Positions 1 to 5,991 of a stretch of DNA of 34,935 bases are shown here, one piece after another. The notes below the pieces were generated by a model. That model had not been told where the DNA came from and ran no database searches. It worked only from the letters and a program-made list of their open reading frames with translations. The stretch's first letter is position 1, and every line of letters begins with the position of its first letter. Location: positions 1 to 34,935 of IMG/VR virus record IMGVR_UViG_3300008451_000432; one strand, written 5' to 3'. The stretch comes from a virus. The position numbers and the translations under genes are program-made.

Positions 1-35
1 CGGCCTTGGATATACTCGTTTGTCAGTTTTGCCAT
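1..35 (-). CDS. Start of an unknown protein, cut by the window edge
   Basis: Only the first eleven codons are inside the window (MAKLTNEYIQG). The ATG at 35 is preceded on the minus strand by a purine-rich AAGAGGA about six bases upstream, a good ribosome binding site, and the gene follows the 79-303 gene in the same operon. Too little protein is visible to assign a function. Confidence 0.55.
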   Translation of the reverse strand, partial: MAKLTNEYIQG

Positions 36-56
36 GATATGTCCTCTTCAAATGGT

Positions 57-73
57 GGGGGCGCAAGGCCCCC
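57..73 (-). promoter_or_regulatory. GC-rich intergenic hairpin
   Basis: Perfect inverted repeat GGGGGC / GCCCCC with a five-base loop. It begins a few bases after the stop codon of the 79-303 gene on the minus strand and ends before the next gene's ribosome binding site. No run of U follows, so it is not a classical intrinsic terminator; RNA processing, stabilisation or partial termination are possible. A sibling with the same flanks (CCGGGGG ... CCCCCACC) lies at 345-360. Confidence 0.5.
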
Positions 74-78
74 GGCTG

Positions 79-303
79 TTATGCTATCGCAAAAATATCG
101 TTTGCCTCAAAATAAGCGTCTGCACGTTCCATAATCCGCTGCCCGTCAGCCATCGCATCAGACAAGCGGGCGAGGATGCTGCCCTTAACTTCCGCGCCAT
201 CCTCTGCGCGAATGATGATAGCATAAAACCCGTGATTTGCTTTGTATTTGCCGATTGCTGGCAGTTCGATTTTTTCCATCCGCATGATATATTTGATATT
301 CAT
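79..303 (-). CDS. Small hypothetical early protein (74 aa)
   Basis: Unknown function. The protein is short and mixed alpha/beta in appearance, with no signal peptide, membrane segment or cysteine motif. I chose the ATG at 303 because AAGGA lies eight bases upstream; the ATG at 312 has its purine run directly against the start codon. It sits near the left end of the minus-strand early operon between two GC-rich hairpins, among other small accessory genes. Its place suggests an early takeover or accessory role, but nothing in the sequence shows what it does. Confidence 0.6.
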   Translation of the reverse strand: MNIKYIMRMEKIELPAIGKYKANHGFYAIIIRAEDGAEVKGSILARLSDAMADGQRIMERADAYFEANDIFAIA

Positions 304-344
304 GTCATTCATCCTTTGATGCGGGCTGATGCCCTTGGTGGGGT

Positions 345-360
345 GGGGGCCGAAACCCCC
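345..360 (-). promoter_or_regulatory. GC-rich intergenic hairpin, sibling of 57-73
   Basis: GGGGG / CCCCC stem with a six-base loop, placed four bases after the stop codon of the 367-672 gene on the minus strand. Sequence and position relative to the stop codon match the 57-73 hairpin, so both look like copies of one element. No U tract follows. Confidence 0.5.
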
Positions 361-366
361 GGCTCG

Positions 367-672
367 TTAGTATGAGAAAAACCCGTTTGCAGAGCAAATG
401 CCAACATAACCGCCCGTGCTGTTTTTGCGGTTAAGCAATTCGGTCAAATCAATTGCGCCAACCCAGCGGCCCCAAGCCTCATTGAATAAAACAACATAGC
501 GGGCAGTTGGTGCGTCAGGGCGGCGCTCAATATCAAAATGCTGGGCTGCGCGTTGCGCCATCAAAGCAGTTGCCTTTTCAGCAGCTTCCTTGGTCGAATA
601 ATTCTTGCAGGGGTTCTTGTTGGTTGCGCGGTATTCTTCAATTGCGGCAATCAGCTTGTCGGTGATGTTCAT
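367..672 (-). CDS. Hypothetical early protein (101 aa)
   Basis: Unknown function. The first half is helical and charged, starting MNITDKLIAAIEEY; the second half holds aromatic residues in a pattern like a small beta domain (ARYVVLFNEAWGRWVGAIDL). One cysteine lies in each half, with no zinc motif. The ATG at 672 has a strong ribosome binding site (AAGGAG, eight bases upstream). An 89-base gap separates it from the 762-938 gene, the largest space in this part of the operon, and a hairpin follows its stop codon. Confidence 0.7.
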   Translation of the reverse strand: MNITDKLIAAIEEYRATNKNPCKNYSTKEAAEKATALMAQRAAQHFDIERRPDAPTARYVVLFNEAWGRWVGAIDLTELLNRKNSTGGYVGICSANGFFSY

Positions 673-761
673 GTCGTCGTCTCCTTATTGGCGGGCTTAA
701 TTGCCCTCTGACCATTCGCTTCAACCATATTTCAGAAACCCGGTCAACAATAAAATGCAAT

Positions 762-938
762 TCAATTAGATTGGGTTGTCTTTTTTACCTGATATTCGGC
801 AATATCCCAATCGCTTGAGCCATCCGGCCAAGGTTTCCAGCGCCATTTGCGGGGGTCGGTGTCCCTGACGATGTGACCATTGCGCATTTTTAGGTCAACA
901 GTCTCAGCGTCAGGGCATCGGCCATTGTTCTTAGGCAT
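762..938 (-). CDS. Small Trp-rich hypothetical protein (58 aa)
   Basis: Unknown function. The most distinctive part is the tryptophan- and proline-rich stretch KWRWKPWPDGSSDWD near the middle. The frame is open upstream, but I place the start at the ATG at 938 because it overlaps the stop codon of the 931-1521 gene by eight bases, the spacing common in this phage; there is no strong ribosome binding site, so translation is probably coupled. A downstream Met (MRNGHIVRD) is an alternative start. Confidence 0.5.
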   Translation of the reverse strand: MPKNNGRCPDAETVDLKMRNGHIVRDTDPRKWRWKPWPDGSSDWDIAEYQVKKTTQSN

Positions 939-1521
939 CGGTTGCGATGACAGTGCCATCATCAAGGCGCATCAGCGCACCGCACTTGATGCCAATTTCA
1001 ATCATGTTTGGCGACATCTCTTCAATTTGCTCTGGCGTAATTTCTGGCAATGGTTGACGTTTTGCCATGCTTTCAATTTCTTGGCGGCGCTTGCGCTCTC
1101 GGTTGGCAATCTGCTGCGCTTTCTGGCGTTGGCGCACATCTGCATCATCCCTGCGCCATTCATCAATGATGTCGATGCACTCTGCAATGGTGGGAAACCA
1201 ACGGCAGCGGCGCATTGATTGCTCGGCAAGATAGGCAATCGCATCCTTTGGATAGCCCTGCAAAACCCTCTGATAGCCCATCACAAACAGCTTCCCAGAA
1301 ACCATGTCCTTAGATTGCTTTGGCAAAACAGCGTCCATTACCCTGATGCACTTTAGGAAATGCTGCTCATCGCAAGGGGCTGGGGGCGGCAATGGCGATG
1401 AAGCCATCTCCATCACTTGAGCCAATTGCTTGTCTGTCAGAATGTCCGGCAGGCTTTCCAAGTCCAAGCATTCTGTCAATTTCGGCAGAGACACCATCTT
1501 TTCGTTCGGCAAAGTTTCCAT
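931..1521 (-). CDS. Putative replication-associated protein overlapping the DUF1376 gene (196 aa)
   Basis: No family recognised with certainty. The middle section (roughly residues 60-130) is helical with Cys and Trp residues and reads like phage replisome or helicase-loader proteins found beside DUF1376 genes; that role is inferred from context only. The C-terminal half is a charged, Arg/Gln-rich helix. I chose the ATG at 1521 because AAGGA lies eight bases before it; the earlier ATG at 1542 has no ribosome binding site. The first 155 bases overlap the end of the DUF1376 gene in another frame, unusually long for this phage. Confidence 0.6.
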   Translation of the reverse strand: METLPNEKMVSLPKLTECLDLESLPDILTDKQLAQVMEMASSPLPPPAPCDEQHFLKCIRVMDAVLPKQSKDMVSGKLFVMGYQRVLQGYPKDAIAYLAEQSMRRCRWFPTIAECIDIIDEWRRDDADVRQRQKAQQIANRERKRRQEIESMAKRQPLPEITPEQIEEMSPNMIEIGIKCGALMRLDDGTVIATDA

Positions 1522-2152
1522 TTTTGTGTTCCTTAATTTCATAGAGGTCAGTCCAGCCGTTCATCGTGCTTCGGTCAAGCACCTCGGCAATATCCTGCCC
1601 GGCATGGCGCATAGCTTCCAGCTTATTGATTGCCCGCGATGCAGCCCGGTCTGTAAGTGGCTTCTTGCGCTGCTTGCGCATTTGCAACCATCCATTCCAA
1701 GCCTCTGATGGCATCCAATCTGGAATTGCAATCTCTTGCCCCTTGGGGGGCTTATGGGGGGTTATATCTGGTTGTTGGTTATTGGTTATTGGTTGTTGGT
1801 TATTGGTTGGTTGAACGTCCGTTGAGCGTTCGTTCAACCGGCGTTGCGCAGATGCCTTGCCAGCGTTGGATGCTTTCTCTGATTTTTGGCGGAAATGCGC
1901 AATTTCTGCATCGCACCGCTCTTGCCGCCAATTTGCGCCATCGCTGATAAAAAAGTCGGATAGCACCTGTGCCACCTCTGGCACATGGTCGCGCATTCCA
2001 ATCTGTCTGGCGATGTCTGCAACGTCACCAACAAGGCAACCCTCGCGCATATAATACAAATCAAGTAAGCGCCGATAAGCCAAATCTTCCATCAGTGTGA
2101 GGTGACGGGTGTGGCTGGCATAGTCGCCAATGTTGAATTGGAAATAGTGCAT
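1367..2152 (-). CDS. DUF1376-family phage replication protein (261 aa)
   Basis: The N-terminus (MHYFQFNIGDY, then LMEDLAYRRLLDLYY) is the hallmark of DUF1376, a winged-helix-like domain of phage replication initiators that occupy the place of lambda O. Residues 1-100 are this domain; residues 115-128 form a Gln/Asn linker made of two seven-residue repeats (TNNQQP); residues about 140-215 form a second helical domain with SEAWNGWLQMRKQRKKPL. The ATG at 2152 follows a purine-rich AAAGGA. It follows the DnaA-like gene, so an initiation role fits. The DNA encoding the linker contains direct repeats that may be the replication origin. Confidence 0.8.
   Translation of the reverse strand: MHYFQFNIGDYASHTRHLTLMEDLAYRRLLDLYYMREGCLVGDVADIARQIGMRDHVPEVAQVLSDFFISDGANWRQERCDAEIAHFRQKSEKASNAGKASAQRRLNERSTDVQPTNNQQPITNNQQPDITPHKPPKGQEIAIPDWMPSEAWNGWLQMRKQRKKPLTDRAASRAINKLEAMRHAGQDIAEVLDRSTMNGWTDLYEIKEHKNGNFAERKDGVSAEIDRMLGLGKPAGHSDRQAIGSSDGDGFIAIAAPSPLR
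1770..1839. repeat. Iteron-like direct repeats and dyad inside the DUF1376 gene (candidate origin)
   Basis: An 18-base sequence, GGTTGTTGGTTATTGGTT on the plus strand, occurs twice without mismatch at 1770-1787 and 1791-1808, a 21-base period. Immediately beside it is an inverted repeat, GGTTGAACG at 1809-1817 and CGTTCAACC at 1831-1839. In lambda the replication origin consists of direct repeats inside the initiator gene O, in the DNA encoding the linker between its two domains; the placement here is the same. The repeat is seen directly; origin function is inference. Confidence 0.5.
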
Positions 2153-2153
2153 C

Positions 2154-2228
2154 TCAAGATGTTCCTTTCATGCGTGACGAAAGGCCCAAAGAGGGTTGCA
2201 AGGCGGATTTCTGGCGTGTATTTAACAT
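2154..2228 (-). CDS. Possible 24-residue leader ORF before the DUF1376 gene
   Basis: A short frame (MLNTRQKSALQPS...) starts at 2228 behind a perfect AGGAGG ribosome binding site with five-base spacing, stronger than that of most genes here. It stops two bases before the ATG of the DUF1376 gene. This could be a leader peptide that couples translation into the replication gene, or a chance ORF. The peptide itself has no recognisable feature. Confidence 0.35.
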   Translation of the reverse strand: MLNTRQKSALQPSLGLSSRMKGTS

Positions 2229-2253
2229 TTATGCCTCCTGCATAGGCTGATTT

Positions 2254-2282
2254 GGGCGAGGGTGTGACTAGCATCCTCGCCC
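2254..2282 (-). promoter_or_regulatory. GC-rich intergenic hairpin after the DnaA-like gene
   Basis: Perfect 8-base inverted repeat GGGCGAGG / CCTCGCCC with a 13-base loop, ten bases after the stop codon of the 2293-2733 gene on the minus strand. No U tract. It belongs to the same class of post-stop GC hairpins seen elsewhere in the window. Confidence 0.5.
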
Positions 2283-2292
2283 TTTCCATATC

Positions 2293-2733
2293 TCAGTGCG
2301 ACTTACCCTTCAAGCCATCACTGCCTTTAAGTGCCTCAGCAAGAGCATCAGCAACCTTTTTGACAGCATATCGCACAGAGGAAGGGTCTTTATTGAATGT
2401 TCTGCCAATCTGATTGAACGACAATCCATCCTCAGTGTGCAGTTCATGAAACAGCACTTGGCGCACAGATGAAATGTCATGTGTCCGTATCTCGCCGCGA
2501 ATATCATCTATGCTGAAACCATATGGCCTGCCAATTTCAACCGCTTTCACAAGCGCCTTCTCGACAAAATTGTTTTCAATGGTTTGCGGCTGCTCTTCTT
2601 CAGCAAATGCAGCAAAGGCTTCTGGGCTTAGACTGCAACAGCCAGAGCAATGCAGCCATCCATAATGGTCTATGACCAAGCCCCTATTGTCGCAGATTGG
2701 ACAATGCAGGATAATTGATTGTGCTATTTCCAT
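2293..2733 (-). CDS. Zinc-ribbon protein with a DnaA domain-IV-like HTH (146 aa)
   Basis: Residues 11-33 hold a zinc-ribbon pattern (CPIC ... HCSGCC). Residues about 75-131 resemble the DNA-binding domain IV of DnaA: a helix with VRQVLFHEL, then LSFNQIGRTFNKDPSSVRYAVKK, matching the family pattern of IGR.F..D.(S/T)(S/T)V..A..K. There is no AAA+ ATPase domain, so it could bind DnaA-box-like sites without acting as a full initiator. The ATG at 2733 follows AAAGGGGA with good spacing, so it is preferred over the ATG at 2748. It lies between the RusA-like and DUF1376 genes. Confidence 0.65.
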   Translation of the reverse strand: MEIAQSIILHCPICDNRGLVIDHYGWLHCSGCCSLSPEAFAAFAEEEQPQTIENNFVEKALVKAVEIGRPYGFSIDDIRGEIRTHDISSVRQVLFHELHTEDGLSFNQIGRTFNKDPSSVRYAVKKVADALAEALKGSDGLKGKSH

Positions 2734-2753
2734 TTTTTCCCCTTTCATGATAT

Positions 2754-3161
2754 TTATGGCTTGCCGCTCCCCTTTGGCGGCGGGGCTGGGCTGCCACTAC
2801 CCAGCCCCATCAAGGGGGCGATAATCACTTCAACACCAGAAACATGAGGCGAACGATAAATCGTAAATTCGTCGCACCATCTGTCATCTGGGATAATCTC
2901 AAGGCCAACCAGTAAATCAGTCAGCAGCTTTTCGCGGTTCATGATGTCGCCGCGCCTGTTGATGTTTACCTTGACCAACATCTTAAAAGGCTGCCCGCTT
3001 GCCATAACCGGGCCACCCTGCTGCCGATGTTGCAGTTTGACGATGATGGCAGCTTCACGCTTCCAATCCTTATGCTCTTTTGTCTTGACCCTGCCGATGC
3101 CGGGGACATTCCGATAAGCCATGTTTGCCGATGGCGGCACAGGCAGGATAAAGTGCATCAT
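2754..3161 (-). CDS. rusA: RusA-like Holliday junction resolvase (135 aa)
   Basis: RusA enzymes cut Holliday junctions during recombination and packaging of branched phage DNA. The protein starts with a short strand and PPSANMAYRN, as in the family, and has the acidic core at about residues 70-95 (RRGDIMNREKLLTDLL, then IPDDRW) with D72, K78, D82 and the D92-D93 pair as candidate metal or catalytic residues. Length is normal for RusA (about 120-140 aa). The start overlaps the stop codon of the regulator gene by four bases (ATGA). It probably resolves intermediates made by the ERF/exonuclease system on the other strand. The C-terminal Pro/Gly-rich tail is not part of the core. Confidence 0.75.
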   Translation of the reverse strand: MMHFILPVPPSANMAYRNVPGIGRVKTKEHKDWKREAAIIVKLQHRQQGGPVMASGQPFKMLVKVNINRRGDIMNREKLLTDLLVGLEIIPDDRWCDEFTIYRSPHVSGVEVIIAPLMGLGSGSPAPPPKGSGKP

Positions 3162-3367
3162 TTGGCGGCCTTCTCTGCAATCAGGTCATCCACGGCCTTC
3201 CTTGCCCGCAAATAACCCTCAAGGCTGGGCTTGGTGCGGCCATTGCGCCAGTAGCTAATGCCATTGGCACTAACGCCCGCCCGCTCGGCCACCTCATAAG
3301 CGTGGATGCCATATCTGGCCGCATCGTCAAAAATTTGACGGACTAAAATGTCAACTTCCTGTTTCAT
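3158..3367 (-). CDS. Cro/CI-type HTH regulator (69 aa)
   Basis: A compact five-helix DNA-binding protein. The HTH reads EVAERAGVSANGISYWRNGRTKPSLEGY at about residues 24-50, a standard lambda-repressor-like fold with no oligomerisation or protease domain, so Cro-like. It is the first gene of the leftward early operon and faces the rightward recombination operon across a 132-base gap, the usual place for a switch protein that represses its own and the divergent promoter. No integrase is present in the window, so lysogeny cannot be inferred. Confidence 0.75.
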   Translation of the reverse strand: MKQEVDILVRQIFDDAARYGIHAYEVAERAGVSANGISYWRNGRTKPSLEGYLRARKAVDDLIAEKAAK

Positions 3368-3499
3368 GCCGCTTTTCTAAGTCCTCTTTGATAATTAGGC
3401 AACCCTTCTTGCATTAAATATAAGCGTTTTGCATTTAGGGGCTTGATTATGTTGTCGCATGGCGTATTCTGCACAGGCAAGAAGCGAAAGGGTGCTATT
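3368..3499. promoter_or_regulatory. Divergent early control region
   Basis: This gap separates the first genes of the two early operons and must hold promoters for both unless transcription enters from elsewhere. It is more AT-rich than its surroundings. TTGCAT occurs twice on the plus strand, at 3409-3414 and 3429-3434, exactly 20 bases apart and flanking AAATATAAGCG. These could be -35 elements or operator half-sites for the 3158-3367 regulator. No consensus promoter with 17-base spacing is clear by eye. Confidence 0.4.
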
Positions 3500-3865
3500 A
3501 TGAAAAGACCAATTCCAACCAATCCATGCGACGATTGCGGCGGCAGCGGCGTTATCGAGTATTACAGCCAGCACGGCATCTGCGAGGATGTCTGCGAGGC
3601 TTGTCATGGCGTTGGCGAAGATGATGTTGATACTTGCCGCGAATGCGGTTGCCGTGTCGAGGTGCTGACAGCCGAAGACTGCTGCATTGCCTGCGATGTC
3701 TCCATTATACTGACCGAAGCGTCTGAATTTCACCACAGCAGTCGCCAGCGCGAATTGGCGATGCGGATTGCTGACGTAATCAACGGCGAATGGGCCAAGC
3801 CAGATATGGCTAATGCAAAAGCCCGCTCACAGGCCATTCTGGCCGCACTTAACTTGGGAGCCTAA
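3500..3865 (+). CDS. DnaJ-type CxxCxGxG zinc-finger protein (121 aa)
   Basis: The N-terminal half carries several cysteine pairs: CDDCGGSG, CEACHGVG and CRECGC, followed by CCIAC. The first two are CxxCxGxG motifs as in the zinc centre of DnaJ. Such small proteins are common in phage early operons; they probably bind zinc and a protein or nucleic acid partner, but the exact role is unknown. The C-terminal half is helical without cysteines. The frame is open from 3443, but I choose the ATG at 3500 because AAAGGGTG lies just upstream. First gene of the rightward operon. Confidence 0.7.
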   Translation: MKRPIPTNPCDDCGGSGVIEYYSQHGICEDVCEACHGVGEDDVDTCRECGCRVEVLTAEDCCIACDVSIILTEASEFHHSSRQRELAMRIADVINGEWAKPDMANAKARSQAILAALNLGA

Positions 3866-3868
3866 ATC

Positions 3869-4438
3869 ATGTTGACCGAATTATATGACGCTATGTCCAA
3901 AGCCTTCCCTGAGATTGAAGGCGCAATCAAAGACAGCAGCAACCCACATTTTAAGAGCAAATATGCTGATTTAACATCAGTGGTGATGGCGATTAAGCCA
4001 GCCCTCTCTAAGCATGGGCTGTTTTTCCGGCAGGCAACGCGCATTACAGATGGCGGCGTTTGTGTTGAAACTTATATTTGCCACAAGTCGGGCCAAGAGG
4101 TGTCATGCGGGCTATTTTTTGCGCCAGCCCTCAAGCAAGACGCGCAAGGCTATGGCTCTGCGTTGACTTATGCCCGCCGCTATTCGCTATCAACAGCCTT
4201 CGGGGTATGCCCAGAGGATGACGATGGCAACGCTGCCGTGCAGTCAGTGCGCCAAGAGCCAAAGATTAATCAGCAGCAGTTCCTTGAATTACAGGCGCTT
4301 ATTGAGGCCAGCGGGGCTGACATCAAGGTTATGTGCGACTTCTATAAAATCGGCGGTCTGGTTGATTTGCCTGCGTCTAAGTTTGCCCATGCAAAGGCCA
4401 ATCTTGAAAAGAAGGTTCTTGAAAATGCTGCAAGTTGA
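3869..4438 (+). CDS. erf: ERF-family single-strand annealing recombinase (189 aa)
   Basis: ERF proteins anneal complementary single strands in phage recombination. The N-terminal 125 residues match the family: an early helix, NPHFKSKYADLTSVV, ALSKHGL, then SALTYARRYSLSTAFGV..EDDDGN, which is the ERF signature. The C-terminal 60 residues form a variable helical tail. It starts three bases after the previous gene and its end overlaps the exonuclease start by 14 bases, the classic exonuclease-annealing protein pair. Length is typical for a short ERF. Confidence 0.9.
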   Translation: MLTELYDAMSKAFPEIEGAIKDSSNPHFKSKYADLTSVVMAIKPALSKHGLFFRQATRITDGGVCVETYICHKSGQEVSCGLFFAPALKQDAQGYGSALTYARRYSLSTAFGVCPEDDDGNAAVQSVRQEPKINQQQFLELQALIEASGADIKVMCDFYKIGGLVDLPASKFAHAKANLEKKVLENAAS

Positions 4439-5048
4439 ACAGAACAGCGACGAATGGCGGCAGGCGCGTTGCGGGTCGCTGGGGGCCAGTGGTCTAAATG
4501 AGGCGCTGGCAACCACCAAGTCAGGATGGGGCGCATCGCGGGACAATATCAAGGCCCGCATCATCGCAGAGCGCCTGACAGGGGTGCCACAGGACGGGTT
4601 CACCAATGCAGCGATGCAGTGGGGCCATGACAAAGAAGATGACGCGGCAACAGCCTATCAGTTCATCACAGGGCGCAAAACTGACTTGGCTGGGCTTTTC
4701 TATCATCCAACCATCAAAAGCAGCCACGCAAGCCCTGACAGGCTTGTCGGGGATGATGGGCTAGTCGAGATTAAATGCCCCAACACAGCCACGCACATTG
4801 ACACTCTGACCAGCCAGAAGGTGCCTGCCAAATATCTGACGCAGATGCAGTGGCAGATGGCCTGCACGGGCCGCAAATGGTGCGACTTTGTGTCCTTTGA
4901 CCCTCGGATGCCAGAAGAGTTGCAGATTTTTGTGCAGCGGGTCGAGCGTGACGACAATGAGATTGCCCGCCTTGAGGCCGCCGTTTCGGTGTTTCTGCAA
5001 GAGGTGGACGATAAGATTGAAGCCCTCAACCAGCTAAGGAGCAAGTGA
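4425..5048 (+). CDS. YqaJ-family lambda-Exo-like exonuclease (207 aa)
   Basis: A 5'-3' double-strand exonuclease of the PD-(D/E)XK fold, which makes the single strands used by the ERF protein. Residues 1-25 (EQNSDEWRQARCGSLGASG) match the YqaJ N-terminal motif; the active site is D105 in SPDRLVG and E115-x-K117 in VEIKCP; QMQWQMACTG follows, also conserved. The frame is open far upstream, but the ATG at 4425 gives the family's standard beginning and has AAGG about ten bases before it. Length matches lambda Exo (226 aa). Confidence 0.9.
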   Translation: MLQVEQNSDEWRQARCGSLGASGLNEALATTKSGWGASRDNIKARIIAERLTGVPQDGFTNAAMQWGHDKEDDAATAYQFITGRKTDLAGLFYHPTIKSSHASPDRLVGDDGLVEIKCPNTATHIDTLTSQKVPAKYLTQMQWQMACTGRKWCDFVSFDPRMPEELQIFVQRVERDDNEIARLEAAVSVFLQEVDDKIEALNQLRSK

Positions 5049-5049
5049 A

Positions 5050-5292
5050 ATGGGCAATCAGGAATTGCGCTTGTTGGCGCATCTCAAGCAGCACAAGACC
5101 ATTCAGCCAATGGAAGCGTGGCAACAGCTTGGCATCTATCGCTTGGCCGCTGTCATCCATCTGCTGCGCACTGACGGGCATGAAATTGAGACAGACCGCA
5201 TCAGCGTGACCAATCGCTTTGGTGAGGAATGCAAGGTCGCCCGCTATATCTACCGGGGCAAGCAGGCCGAAAGCCTGTTTGATTTGATGTGA
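5050..5292 (+). CDS. Small winged-helix / HTH protein (80 aa)
   Basis: The sequence LLAHLKQHKTIQPMEAWQQL, then YRLAAVIHLLRTDGHEIET, fits the phage helix-turn-helix family (HTH_39-like) often encoded within recombination operons: helix, helix-turn-helix, then a beta wing ending in a Tyr/Lys-rich strand. It starts one base after the exonuclease stop codon and its stop overlaps the next gene's GTG by four bases. It may bind DNA or assist the neighbouring recombination proteins; target unknown. Confidence 0.65.
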   Translation: MGNQELRLLAHLKQHKTIQPMEAWQQLGIYRLAAVIHLLRTDGHEIETDRISVTNRFGEECKVARYIYRGKQAESLFDLM

Positions 5293-5621
5293 AGGTCACG
5301 CACAAGCGCATCAAGCCCAAGGCTGGCGCTGCTCCTACGGCAGAAGAGCGCCGCTTTATGGCTTGGGTTGCTGAATGTGCCTGCCTTGCTTGTGGTCGCA
5401 GGCCAGTGACCCTGCACCATGTCACAAGCGATGGTTTCAAGCGCATATCACGCAGCCACAAACGGATTGTGCCGTTGTGCGCCATGCACCACCTCATTCA
5501 GCATGGGCCGACAGTCTCAGTCGAGGCGCTTGGTCACTATGGGTTCAAGGCGCGTTGGGGTGTCGATTTGCTTGTCGAGGCAGAAAGGCTTTGGGAAAAT
5601 TATGCAAACAGTCACGCTTAG
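5289..5621 (+). CDS. HNH-like Ref/DUF968-type nuclease (110 aa)
   Basis: The protein carries a zinc and His-metal centre: CACLACG (two Cys), LHHVTSDG (the His pair typical of HNH) and VPLCAMHHLIQHG (Cys and His). This order fits the P1 Ref / DUF968 group, RecA-dependent or recombination-linked nucleases in phages. About 110 residues covers only the core domain. The GTG start overlaps the previous stop codon by four bases (GTGA). Its location between exonuclease and NinB-like genes supports a recombination or DNA-processing role; a structure-specific nuclease is the alternative. Confidence 0.65.
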   Translation: MKVTHKRIKPKAGAAPTAEERRFMAWVAECACLACGRRPVTLHHVTSDGFKRISRSHKRIVPLCAMHHLIQHGPTVSVEALGHYGFKARWGVDLLVEAERLWENYANSHA

Positions 5622-5991
5622 AGGGTTCGAGCAGCGGCAGCTTGCAAAGAACCTGATTGATTTGGCACCTGACGATAGCGTGGTCAAAATCAGCCCGCGC
5701 AATCGGTCATCGCAGCAGAATGCCAAGCTGCACGCCATGCTGGCCGATTTGGCAAAGCAGAAACCACAAGGGCGCGAATTGGATGTCGAAACTTGGAAAG
5801 GGCTATTTCTCGCTGAGATTGGCCGCCGGGTTAAGTTCGAGCCAAGCCTTGATGGCACTGGTGTGGTTGCGATGGCACCAAGAACGTCAAAGCTGAATGT
5901 TAAGGAATTCAGCGATTTGATAGAATGTATTTATGCCTATGGCGCAGAACATGGCGTAAAATGGTCGGAAAGGGACAATTACGATGTTTAA
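5602..5991 (+). CDS. ninB: NinB-like recombination protein (129 aa)
   Basis: NinB (lambda Orf) helps load recombination proteins onto SSB-coated DNA. Matching features are NRSSQQNAKLHAMLADLAKQ near residues 35-54, VETWKGLFLAEI near 65, and a C-terminal section ending YAYGAEHGVKWSERD, all in the family order. The length (about 130 aa) is close to lambda NinB (146). The ATG at 5602 overlaps the end of the nuclease gene by 20 bases; the frame is open upstream, but this start gives the proper NinB N-terminus. The neighbour downstream is SSB, its known functional partner in lambda. Confidence 0.8.
   Translation: MQTVTLRGFEQRQLAKNLIDLAPDDSVVKISPRNRSSQQNAKLHAMLADLAKQKPQGRELDVETWKGLFLAEIGRRVKFEPSLDGTGVVAMAPRTSKLNVKEFSDLIECIYAYGAEHGVKWSERDNYDV

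Noticed and set aside
673-761. Promoter-like TTGACC in the 89-base gap before the 367-672 gene
   Set aside because: No -10 sequence at the proper 16-18 base spacing could be found, so no promoter is claimed.
2092-2289. 65-codon minus-strand ORF overlapping the DUF1376 start
   Set aside because: It covers the hairpin and overlaps the DUF1376 start; composition is poor and no ribosome binding site fits. The 24-codon leader is a better reading of this gap.
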